From contig JAJZNM010000063.1 of the NCBI GenBank assembly GCA_021852325.1, positions 1 to 7,064 of the forward strand: a stretch of 7,064 nt of DNA, written 5' to 3'. Below, piece by piece: positions 1-6,677 of the stretch. The notes under the pieces were generated by a model that was not told the origin of the DNA, searched no databases, and saw only the letters and a program-made list of their open reading frames with translations. The translations under genes and the position numbers were made by a program. The stretch's first letter is position 1. Each line of letters opens with the position of its first letter. The stretch is from Pseudomonadota bacterium. Its GTDB lineage: Bacteria; Pseudomonadota; Gammaproteobacteria; JAKAQQ01.

Positions 1-632
1 AGCTCATCCGCGTAGCGCGCGACCTGACGCAGGGTGTCTTCACCGACCGTGTAGGGCGCATGCGGGGCGAGTGTGAAATGGATCCTGGGCTCGTGGCGAT
101 AGCGGTCCCGGATCTCGAAGCCCTTTTTGAAATATTCCTGGGGGGTTTGTGCAAAGCGGGTCGGGAAATCGAGCACGACGATGCCCGAGACGAGACGGAT
201 CCCGGAATTGATGGCCTCCTCGATCGTCTGGTCCGGGTAGAAGTACATGTCATTGAAACAGGTGGTTCCGGATCTCAGCATCTCGGCAATGGCAAGCCGC
301 GAGCCATCCCGGACGAAATCCGGATCGACGAACGTGGCCTCGAGAGGCCAGATGTAGTCTTCAAGCCAGCGTTTAAGCGGCTGGTCGCCCCCCAGTCCGC
401 GAAAAAGAGTCATCGCGGCATGGGTATGCGCATTGACCAGTCCCGGGAGGAGCGCGTGCTGGGCGAGCTCCACTCGTTCCACATTCGCATACCGCCGGTG
501 CGCGTCCGGGATGGGTAAAAGATCCTCGATCTGCCCGCGGCGGATGAACAGTGCATGATGCTCGAGGACCACTCCAGACGGGACGACCGGGATGATCCAG
601 CGTGCTTCAATCAGGCATTCGGTCGGCTGCAT
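1..632 (-). CDS. mtaD: 5-methylthioadenosine/S-adenosylhomocysteine deaminase, N-terminal part (cut by left window edge)
   Basis: Reading down from an ATG at 632 gives 210 open codons that run off the left edge, about half of a roughly 440-residue family member. The protein belongs to the amidohydrolase (TRZ/ATZ) superfamily. It hydrolytically deaminates methylthioadenosine (MTA) to methylthioinosine, and often S-adenosylhomocysteine as well, in the cytoplasm. Visible marks are the metal-binding HxH in LVNAHTHAAM (His69, His71), the following TLFRGL, SGTTCFNDMYF around residues 121-131, LDFPTRF around 154-160 and LAPHAPYTV with His191. These match MtaD better than guanine deaminase or chlorohydrolase relatives. 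A GGGG lies nine bases before the ATG as a weak ribosome site; an in-frame GTG two codons upstream is a less likely start. It is divergent from mtnA, whose product acts later in the same salvage route. Substrate preference between MTA and SAH cannot be read from this half. Confidence 0.9.
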   Translation of the reverse strand, partial: MQPTECLIEARWIIPVVPSGVVLEHHALFIRRGQIEDLLPIPDAHRRYANVERVELAQHALLPGLVNAHTHAAMTLFRGLGGDQPLKRWLEDYIWPLEATFVDPDFVRDGSRLAIAEMLRSGTTCFNDMYFYPDQTIEEAINSGIRLVSGIVVLDFPTRFAQTPQEYFKKGFEIRDRYRHEPRIHFTLAPHAPYTVGEDTLRQVARYADE

Positions 633-638
633 CGGCAC

Positions 639-667
639 TTGCCCCAGGAGATTTGGGTTACATTATG
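639..667. promoter_or_regulatory. Candidate divergent promoter region between mtaD and mtnA
   Basis: The 67 bases between the two divergent start codons must carry both promoters unless one lies inside a coding region. On the + strand TTGCCC (639-644) and CATTAT (661-666) are separated by 16 bases, each matching four of six sigma-70 consensus positions; this would start mtnA RNA near 673 with a leader of under 30 bases. On the - strand the same AT patch reads CATAAT (667-662), five of six matches to a -10, but the nearest good -35 (TTGCTT) is only 14 bases away, which is short. Both directions may therefore share one melted patch. This is pattern reading only, in a GC-rich background where consensus is loose. 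Confidence 0.35.
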
Positions 668-699
668 GATCCATTCGCCCGAAGCAAGGTCCCGACGCC

Positions 700-1779
700 A
701 TGTCCAGCCGTGAACCCCGGCCTGCGAAGGCGCTGGTGCCACTCCGCTACGAAGGGGCGGCTTTGCAGGTCCTCGATCAACGACTGCTCCCGGATCAGGA
801 ACACTACGAGACCCTCTATCGGGCTCATGAGGTCGCCCGCGCCATCGAGAGCATGATGATCCGCGGGGCGCCTCTGATCGGGGTCGCCGCCGCATACGGG
901 CTCGCGCTCGAAGCGCGCGCCCTGCTTCGCGATCACGAGGATTTTTTTGTGGGTCTCGAACGGGCCTGCGCGCGTCTCGCCTCCAGCCGGCCCACGGCGG
1001 TCAATCTCAACCGTGCCTTGTCCCTGGGATCCCCGTGGATCCGGGGTGGGATGCGGCCTGCGGATGCCGCCCAAGCGCTCCTCGAGATCGCCCACCGGCT
1101 CGCGCGTTTTGAAATCGAGGCCTCAACCCGGATGGGACAGGACGGCGCGGCGCGCCTGGGCCCGCGCTCGAGGCTCCTCACCCACTGTAACACCGGCTGT
1201 CTCGCCACCCTCGGCGAGGGGACCGCGCTTGCGGTGGTCCGGCATGCGTTCCGGAGCGGGCGGGCGGAAGGGGTGACCTGTACCGAGACGCGACCGTGGA
1301 TGCAGGGTGCACGGCTTTCCGCGTTCGAACTGGCGCGCGAGGGATGGCCGACCGAACTCGTGACCGAGTCGGTTGCCGGCGACCGGCTCCTCAACCGGAC
1401 CTTCGATTGGTTTCTGGTCGGCGCGGACCGGATCAGCCCCGACGGACGGGTCGCGAACAAGGCGGGGACCCACATGCTGTCCCAGCTCGCCAGGATCGGC
1501 GGGGCCCGGGTGATGGTCGTGGCTCCGACGACCACGATCGACTGGACCTGGGACGAGGCGCATCCGGCACCCATCGAACACCGCGATGGCGATGAACTCT
1601 GGCGTGCGACCGGATCGGCACGAATCCCCGAAGGGATCCGGATCGACAATCCCGTGTTTGATGTCACACCGCCCGCGCTCATCGACTGGATCGTGACGGA
1701 ACGAGGGGCCATCGAGCCGGCCCGCGGCGAGGGATTCGATCCCATCCGTTTTGGGGGGCTTCCGGAAACGGGATCCTGA
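700..1779 (+). CDS. mtnA: S-methyl-5-thioribose-1-phosphate isomerase
   Basis: This 359-residue protein, of normal family length (about 350), converts 5-methylthioribose-1-phosphate to 5-methylthioribulose-1-phosphate in the methionine salvage pathway. It belongs to the eIF2B-alpha/beta/delta-like MtnA family. Family marks in order are MMIRGAPLIGVAAAYG near residues 48-63, RPTAVNLNRAL, LLTHCNTGCLATLGEG with the presumed catalytic Cys163, ETRPWMQGARL, VGADRI with the presumed catalytic Asp243, VANKAGT, APTTTID and NPVFDVTP. The Cys and Asp correspond to the pair known from the Bacillus enzyme. The start at 700 is preferred because homology begins just after it, an AAGG lies upstream, and earlier in-frame starts would run into the divergent mtaD. 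Two usually acidic positions differ: DETRP reads TETRP (Thr195) and the T-D-S/N-M-A stretch reads TESVA (Glu223). The gene ends 92 bases before gyrA. Confidence 0.95.
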   Translation: MSSREPRPAKALVPLRYEGAALQVLDQRLLPDQEHYETLYRAHEVARAIESMMIRGAPLIGVAAAYGLALEARALLRDHEDFFVGLERACARLASSRPTAVNLNRALSLGSPWIRGGMRPADAAQALLEIAHRLARFEIEASTRMGQDGAARLGPRSRLLTHCNTGCLATLGEGTALAVVRHAFRSGRAEGVTCTETRPWMQGARLSAFELAREGWPTELVTESVAGDRLLNRTFDWFLVGADRISPDGRVANKAGTHMLSQLARIGGARVMVVAPTTTIDWTWDEAHPAPIEHRDGDELWRATGSARIPEGIRIDNPVFDVTPPALIDWIVTERGAIEPARGEGFDPIRFGGLPETGS

Positions 1780-1783
1780 AGTG

Positions 1784-1871
1784 TGGGATTGCGGAGCAAA
1801 ATCAGGTAAAATTATCCGGCTGAGAGACTTTCGCCCCAAACCGGCTCCGCCCACCCGCGGATAGGACATAA
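1784..1871 (+). promoter_or_regulatory. gyrA promoter candidate, leader and ribosome binding site
   Basis: The 92-base gap between mtnA and gyrA holds one AT-rich patch (1798-1815) in a GC-rich setting. TAAAAT at 1807-1812 matches five of six -10 positions. The -35 is unclear: GTGGGA at 1783-1788 (18-base spacer) is weak, and TTGCGG at 1789-1794 is too close to it. Transcription would start near 1819, leaving a leader of about 50 bases. AGGA at 1863-1866, five bases before the ATG, is a plausible ribosome binding site and fixes the gyrA start. GCGGAGC (1791-1797) is inverted at 1844-1850, and CCGGCT is repeated directly at 1816 and 1841. No convincing rho-independent terminator for mtnA is present, so read-through from mtnA into gyrA is possible. 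Confidence 0.35.
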
Positions 1872-4409
1872 ATGACTGATTTTGCTAAGGAGTTATCGAA
1901 TGTCGCCCTGGAGGAAGAACTCAAGCGTTCTTATCTCGACTATGCGATGAGCGTCATCGTGGGGCGTGCGCTCCCCGATGTGCGCGATGGGCTCAAACCG
2001 GTGCACCGGCGTGTCCTCCACGCCATGCGTGAGCTCGGTAACGAATGGAACAAGCCGTACAAGAAGTCGGCCCGCGTGGTGGGCGACGTGATCGGTAAAT
2101 ACCACCCGCATGGAGATGTGGCGGTCTACGATGCGATTGTCCGGATGGCCCAGCCCTTCGCCCTGCGCTATGTCCTGGTCGATGGCCAGGGCAACTTCGG
2201 GTCGGTCGACGGTGATGCGCCTGCCGCCATGCGCTATACCGAGATCCGCATGGCCAGGATTGCTCATGCGCTCCTCGATGACATCGACAAGGAAACGGTC
2301 GATTTCATCCCCAACTATGACGGCTCGGAGACCGAACCCCAGGTGCTTCCGGCCCGGGTGCCGAACCTCCTCATCAACGGGAGTGCCGGGATTGCCGTCG
2401 GTATGGCGACCAATATCCCGCCACACAACCTCGGCGAGACGATCGATGCAGCCCTCGCACTCCTGGATTGCCCAACCCTTGAACTTCCGGAAATCCTGAA
2501 ACGGCTCCCCGGCCCCGACTTCCCGACTGGCGGCATCATCCTCGGCGAGGAGGGGATCCGCAAGGCCTACGAAACGGGACGGGGAGGGCTCACGGTCCGC
2601 GGCCGGGCCCGGATCGAGCCGATGGCCAACGGACGCGAGTCGATCGTGATCTATGAGCTCCCCTACCAGGTAAACAAGGCCGCCCTGATCGAATACATCG
2701 CCGGCCAGGTGCGGGAACGGAAGATTGAAGGCATCAGCGAGCTGCGCGACGAGTCGGACCGGGACGGGATGCGGATCGTGATCGAGCTCAGGCGTGGGGA
2801 GAACGCGGAGGTTATCCTCAACAACCTCTACCAGCGCACCGCCCTCCAGAGCTCCTTCGTGATCAACATGGTCGCGCTGAAGGATGGCCAGCCCCGCCTG
2901 TTCGACTTGAGGTCCATGCTCCTCGCCTTCCTCGAGCACCGGCGCGAAGTGGTCACCCGGAGGACCATCTACGAGCTCAACAAGGCCCGTGAACGGGCGC
3001 ATGTACTTGAAGGTCTCGCGCTCGCTCTCTCGAATATCGACGACATGATCCAGGTGATCAAGCAAGCGGGACAGCCGAGCGAGGCCCGTGCGGCCCTCAT
3101 CGCGCGGAGCTGGCCCGGGGAGTTCCTCCGCGAGCTTTTGGCCCGTGCGGGCGACCGGGCCCGGTCCGAGCGGGAGCGCGGGAGCTATGTGCTGAGTGAA
3201 AACCAGGCCCAGGCGATCCTCGAACTCAGGCTCCAGCGGCTTACCGGGCTTGAGCGCGAGAAGATCATCGACGAATATCTCGAGCTTTTGCGCCATATCG
3301 ACGATTACGAAGACATCCTCGCCCGGGATGTACGTCTCGTCGAGGAGATCCGCCGCGAGCTTTTGGCCGCACGGGAAGAGTTTGGTGACGCCCGGCGGAC
3401 CGAACTGGCACCTTCGGGCGGTATCCTCAGGACCGAAGACCTGATTCCCCAGGAAGATGTCGTCGTGACCCTGTCCCATGACGGCTATATCAAATACCAG
3501 TCGCTTGATGCCTATCGCCTCCAGGCGCGGGGCGGGCGGGGGCGCAGTGCGACTGCGGTCAAGGAAGCGGATTTCGTCGAAAAGCTCTTTCTGACCCGCA
3601 CGCATGACACCCTCCTCTGTTTCTCGACCCGTGGCCGGGTCTACTGGACACGGGTGTTCGAGCTCCCGGAAGGCGGCGGCAACGCCAAGGGTAAGCCTCT
3701 CGTGAATCTCCTGCCGCTTGTCGATGGCGAGCGGATTACCGCGGTCCTTGATGTCGACCGCTTCGATGACAGCCATTTTGTCTTTATGGCCACCGCGAAA
3801 GGGACCGTCAAGAAGGTTCCGCTCAAGAATTTCTCGAGGCCCCGTGCGAGCGGCATCATCGCGATCGAGCTGCCCGAAGACGATACCCTGATCGATGCCG
3901 TCCTGACGGAGGGAAGCCGCCACCTCATGCTGTTCGCTTCGAACGGGAAGGCGATCCGTTTCATCGAGACGGAAGTCCGCACCATGGGCCGGCAGGCCAC
4001 GGGCGTGCGCGGAATCCGTCTCGCGCCGGAGGCGCGGGTGGTCGCCGTCACGGTGCTCGAGGATGAGTCCTCGGACATTCTGACGGTGACCGAACGGGGA
4101 TATGGCAAGCGGACACCCCTCGTGGCCTATCTTGCACAGGCCCGTGGCGGGAAGGGGGTCATCTCGATCCAGACCGGCTCCCGCAACGGGCCGGTGATCG
4201 GCGCCGCATCGGTCCATGAGGAGGACGAGGCCATGCTCGTGACCCAGAACGGGACCCTGGTCCGAATCCCGGTGGGATCGATCTCGCGGGTTGGTCGCAA
4301 TACCCAGGGCGTGCGGTTGATCCGCCTGGATGAGGATGACACAGTGGTTCACCTGGAACGGATTCCGGTCGATCCGGCACCGGTACTCGCCACGGTCGGG
4401 GAAAGCTGA
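1872..4409 (+). CDS. gyrA: DNA gyrase subunit A
   Basis: The 845-residue GyrA is the breakage-reunion subunit that, with GyrB, introduces negative supercoils using ATP. The N-terminal winged-helix/tower region starts with EEELKRSYLDYAMSVIVGRA and aligns residue for residue with E. coli GyrA. The active-site Tyr122 sits in MRYTEIR after Arg121. The quinolone-resistance region (about 67-106) reads YHPHGDVAVYDAIVRMAQPF, with Val83 where E. coli has Ser83, while Asp87 is kept. A helical coiled-coil segment carries the QAQAILELRLQRLTGLE motif. The C-terminal beta-pinwheel begins near EDVVVTLSHDGYIKY and includes the GyrA box QARGGRG at 551-557, which argues against ParC. The acidic tail of E. coli GyrA is absent; the protein ends about 20 residues after the last pinwheel strand. 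The shorter linker before the coiled coil also differs from E. coli. The stop overlaps the serC start (TGATG), implying co-translation. Confidence 0.98.
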   Translation: MTDFAKELSNVALEEELKRSYLDYAMSVIVGRALPDVRDGLKPVHRRVLHAMRELGNEWNKPYKKSARVVGDVIGKYHPHGDVAVYDAIVRMAQPFALRYVLVDGQGNFGSVDGDAPAAMRYTEIRMARIAHALLDDIDKETVDFIPNYDGSETEPQVLPARVPNLLINGSAGIAVGMATNIPPHNLGETIDAALALLDCPTLELPEILKRLPGPDFPTGGIILGEEGIRKAYETGRGGLTVRGRARIEPMANGRESIVIYELPYQVNKAALIEYIAGQVRERKIEGISELRDESDRDGMRIVIELRRGENAEVILNNLYQRTALQSSFVINMVALKDGQPRLFDLRSMLLAFLEHRREVVTRRTIYELNKARERAHVLEGLALALSNIDDMIQVIKQAGQPSEARAALIARSWPGEFLRELLARAGDRARSERERGSYVLSENQAQAILELRLQRLTGLEREKIIDEYLELLRHIDDYEDILARDVRLVEEIRRELLAAREEFGDARRTELAPSGGILRTEDLIPQEDVVVTLSHDGYIKYQSLDAYRLQARGGRGRSATAVKEADFVEKLFLTRTHDTLLCFSTRGRVYWTRVFELPEGGGNAKGKPLVNLLPLVDGERITAVLDVDRFDDSHFVFMATAKGTVKKVPLKNFSRPRASGIIAIELPEDDTLIDAVLTEGSRHLMLFASNGKAIRFIETEVRTMGRQATGVRGIRLAPEARVVAVTVLEDESSDILTVTERGYGKRTPLVAYLAQARGGKGVISIQTGSRNGPVIGAASVHEEDEAMLVTQNGTLVRIPVGSISRVGRNTQGVRLIRLDEDDTVVHLERIPVDPAPVLATVGES
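2070..2189 (+). other. GyrA quinolone-resistance-determining region with Val83
   Basis: This stretch encodes residues 67-106 of GyrA. The codon at 2118-2120 is GTG (Val) at the position equal to Ser83 of E. coli; the codon for residue 87 is still Asp. In the gyrase-quinolone complex the serine at 83 and the acidic residue at 87 anchor the drug through a water-metal ion bridge, so loss of the hydroxyl is expected to weaken binding. Numbering is secure because the N-terminus aligns without gaps through Tyr122. Whether this is a lineage-wide natural residue or a selected mutation cannot be told from one sequence. Confidence 0.85.
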
Positions 4410-5557
4410 TGGCCGTGACGACCCGGCCCCAGGCCTTGTCGTCGAAGCCGCCAGCGCGCGGCCTGAACTTTGGTCCGGGTCCGGCTCTTTTGCCCGAGTC
4501 GGTCCTCGTCAAGGCCCAGGAGGCCCTCTGGTCCTTCGAGGATACCGGCATGGGAATCGCCGAGATCAGCCACCGGAGTCCCCGTTTTCAGGAACTCATG
4601 GAACGGCTCCAGACGGGGGTACGCACGCTGCTCAAGATCCCGGACACCCATGAGGTGCTCTTCATCCCGGCCGGGGCCACACCCCACTTCGACCTCGTTC
4701 CGGTCAACCTGGCCCTGGGTGCGGGCTGTCCTCAGGCCGCCTATGCCATCACGGGCCATTGGTCCCGCCTCGCATACCATGAAGCCAGCCGCCTCATCGA
4801 GGCCACTGTTGCCACCGAGGTCGGTGCGGGATCCGGGAGGTCCTCAGCGGAGCGGCAGATTCCGGACGTTGCACACTGGTCAGTGGATCGGCGGGTCGCT
4901 TATCTTTATTACCCAGACAATGAAAGCATCGACGGGATCGAGTTTCCAGGCCCGCCCGAGATTCCCTCGACACCGCTCGTCTCGGACATGACGGCCAATC
5001 TTTTTTCGCGCCCGGTGCCCGTCGAGCGCTTTGATCTCATCTTTGCCGGCGTGCAAAAAAACCTGGGCATCACCGGGCTCGGTATCGTGATTGTCCGTAA
5101 AACCTGCCTTCACGAAGCCATCCCGGGCTGGCCCCCGATCTTCTGTTATGGGCGCTGGGCGGAAAGCCGCTCGATGTACAACACTCCCCCCACGCTCAAC
5201 TGGTACTTCGCGCTGCTCATGGTGGAGTGGATGGAAGCGCAAGGCGGAGTGGGGGCGCTCGCCGTCCGGAATGCCCGGAAAGCCTCTCTGCTTTATGCGA
5301 CGATTGATCAAAGCGGAGGCTTTTACCGGAACGCGGTTGCGCCTGCGTGCCGTTCACGGATGAATGTACCCTTCACGCTCCCCACAGACACACTCACGTC
5401 CCGCTTTCTCGAAGAGGCCGCCCGTTCCGGGCTGCTCCAGCTCGAAGGACACCGCTCGACCGGCGGCTGTCGCGCGAGCATCTATAACGCGATGCCCGAG
5501 TCCGGGGTGCGTGCGCTTTGCGAGTTCATGAACGGGTTCATGCAGCGAGCGGGCTGA
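4409..5557 (+). CDS. serC: Phosphoserine aminotransferase
   Basis: This 382-residue PLP-dependent class V aminotransferase converts 3-phosphohydroxypyruvate and glutamate to phosphoserine and 2-oxoglutarate in serine synthesis. It also acts on the 4-phosphohydroxythreonine precursor in pyridoxal phosphate synthesis. Seen in order: GLNFGPGPALLP, ISHRSPRF (phosphate contacts), GHWSRLAYHEA (ring-stacking Trp), PDNESIDGIEF, SDMTANLFSRPV with the cofactor Asp, FAGVQKNLGITG with Schiff-base Lys217, MYNTPPT, EGHRSTGGCRASIYNAMP with the substrate Arg. It is about 20 residues longer than E. coli SerC, mostly from an N-terminal extension of about 17 residues before the homology. The cofactor loop written GGGRGQF in E. 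coli is AGATPHF here, and the T of NETIDG is Ser. The ATG overlaps the gyrA stop by one base, with GGGGAAA upstream. The gene ends in tandem in-frame stops TGA-TAG. In related chromosomes pheA follows; here it does not. Confidence 0.95.
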   Translation: MAVTTRPQALSSKPPARGLNFGPGPALLPESVLVKAQEALWSFEDTGMGIAEISHRSPRFQELMERLQTGVRTLLKIPDTHEVLFIPAGATPHFDLVPVNLALGAGCPQAAYAITGHWSRLAYHEASRLIEATVATEVGAGSGRSSAERQIPDVAHWSVDRRVAYLYYPDNESIDGIEFPGPPEIPSTPLVSDMTANLFSRPVPVERFDLIFAGVQKNLGITGLGIVIVRKTCLHEAIPGWPPIFCYGRWAESRSMYNTPPTLNWYFALLMVEWMEAQGGVGALAVRNARKASLLYATIDQSGGFYRNAVAPACRSRMNVPFTLPTDTLTSRFLEEAARSGLLQLEGHRSTGGCRASIYNAMPESGVRALCEFMNGFMQRAG

Positions 5558-5591
5558 TAGACCCTTGGGCCCGACCGAAGATCCGATCCTC

Positions 5592-6677
5592 ATGCCCGCC
5601 AACCCGCACATTCACGCGATCCGTCCCTATCAGCCGGGCAAGCCCATCGCGGAAGTCGAGCGGGAATATGGGCTGCATGCGGTCAGCAAACTCGCTTCGA
5701 ATGAAAATGCCCTGGGTCCGAGTCCCATGGCGTTGCTCGCCGCACAAAAGGCGTTGGCCCAGGGTGCGCTCTACCCGGATAGCTCCGCGTTCAGCCTGGT
5801 CCGGTGCCTCTCGGAAAGGCATGCCTTGTCGCCCGGACATTTCGTGGTCGGGACCGGCTCTGACCACATTTTCATGCTCTTGGCCCTGGTCCTCCTCAAT
5901 CCGGCGACCAATGCCGTGATCTCGGAGTACACCTTCCAGACCTATGCGATCGCAGTCCACTCGGTCGGGGCTGAACTCCGGGTTGCGCGTTCCGGTCCGC
6001 ATCTCGGACATTCGGTTGACCACCTGCTTGCGGCCGTCGACTCCGGAACGAGGCTCGTCTTCGTCGATAACCCCAACAACCCGATTGGCAGCTACCTCGA
6101 TCGGTGCGAGATCGAGCGCCTGCTCGAGCACCTCCCTCCGGAGACCACACTGGTCCTGGACGAGGCCTACTTCGAGTTCGCCGATCTACCCGATTACGTC
6201 TCGGGGCTCGCTTATCTTGACCGGTATCCCAACCTGGTCGTCACCCGTACCTTCTCCAAGGCCTATGGCCTGGCCGGGTTCCGGGTGGGCTATGGCATGA
6301 CCCGGCCTGATCTGGCCGATCTCCTCAAGCGGGTCCGCCTGCCGTTTCCGGTGAGCCATGTGGCACTCGCGGCAGCCGAGGCCGCGCTTTCGGACGAGGC
6401 GCATCTGGCCCGGTCACGGGCCCTCGTCAGTGCCGAGCGGCCCGTCCTCGCCCAGGGTCTGGCCCGGATCCTGCCCGAGGTTTTCACCGGGGCCGGGAAC
6501 TTCATCACGGCCAAGACCCCGATCCCGGCCCAAGACCTTTTCCAGAAGCTTTTGGAGCATGGCATTATCGTCCGGCCGCTCGGATCCATGGGATTGCCGG
6601 AGCACGTTCGCATTACGATCGGGCTTCCCGACGAGAATCGCGCTCTCCTCAAGGCCTTGTCCGATATCCTCGTGTGA
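5592..6677 (+). CDS. hisC: Histidinol-phosphate aminotransferase (HisC-type; possible aromatic aminotransferase)
   Basis: A 361-residue PLP fold-type I aminotransferase, of family length. It transfers an amino group from glutamate to imidazole-acetol phosphate in histidine synthesis; paralogues in this genomic position often also transaminate prephenate or aromatic keto acids. Marks are IRPYQPGKPIAEVEREYG at the N-terminus, KLASNENALGPSP, LYPDSSAF, VGTGSDHIF (commonly GNGSDE), DNPNNPIGS at 161-167 (commonly NPNNPTGT), LDEAYFEFA with Asp190, TFSKAYGLAGFRVGYG with Schiff-base Lys223, and VRITIGLPDEN with the carboxylate-binding Arg. The ATG at 5592 is chosen because homologues begin close to it, though GAAGA upstream is only a weak ribosome site; an in-frame TTG at 5565 would add nine residues. 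It lies 34 bases after serC and 12 before cmk, surely in the same operon. HisC or aromatic role cannot be decided from sequence. Confidence 0.9.
   Translation: MPANPHIHAIRPYQPGKPIAEVEREYGLHAVSKLASNENALGPSPMALLAAQKALAQGALYPDSSAFSLVRCLSERHALSPGHFVVGTGSDHIFMLLALVLLNPATNAVISEYTFQTYAIAVHSVGAELRVARSGPHLGHSVDHLLAAVDSGTRLVFVDNPNNPIGSYLDRCEIERLLEHLPPETTLVLDEAYFEFADLPDYVSGLAYLDRYPNLVVTRTFSKAYGLAGFRVGYGMTRPDLADLLKRVRLPFPVSHVALAAAEAALSDEAHLARSRALVSAERPVLAQGLARILPEVFTGAGNFITAKTPIPAQDLFQKLLEHGIIVRPLGSMGLPEHVRITIGLPDENRALLKALSDILV

Noticed and set aside
60..518. A 152-codon + strand open frame at the left end
   Set aside because: It is the mirror of the mtaD coding frame, which carries clear amidohydrolase motifs on the - strand.
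592..699. An upstream in-frame start extending mtnA by 36 codons
   Set aside because: It would overlap the divergent mtaD start and the extra residues show no family similarity; the ATG at 700 fits homologues.
1028..1046. GGATCC/CCCCG-CGGGG hairpin-like sequence in mtnA
   Set aside because: It is within well-supported coding sequence (Gly-Ser-Pro-Trp-Ile-Arg-Gly) and is explained by codons; no T-run follows.
933..1869. Long - strand open frames opposite mtnA (288 and 248 codons)
   Set aside because: They are shadows of mtnA; no recognisable protein features or ribosome sites.
1893..4352. An 819-codon open frame on the - strand inside gyrA
   Set aside because: It lies opposite gyrA, whose protein is unmistakable. 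High third-position G+C removes stops from the antisense frame; the translation resembles no family and is full of low-complexity His/Asp/Arg runs.
1872..4409. The gyrase-like gene could be parC (topoisomerase IV)
   Set aside because: It has a GyrA box, GyrA length and full-length alignment to GyrA, and sits next to serC as gyrA does in relatives.
5055..5061. Run of seven A's in serC as a slippage or frameshift site
   Set aside because: The frame continues intact through the Lys217 motif to a normal C-terminus, so there is no evidence of programmed slippage.
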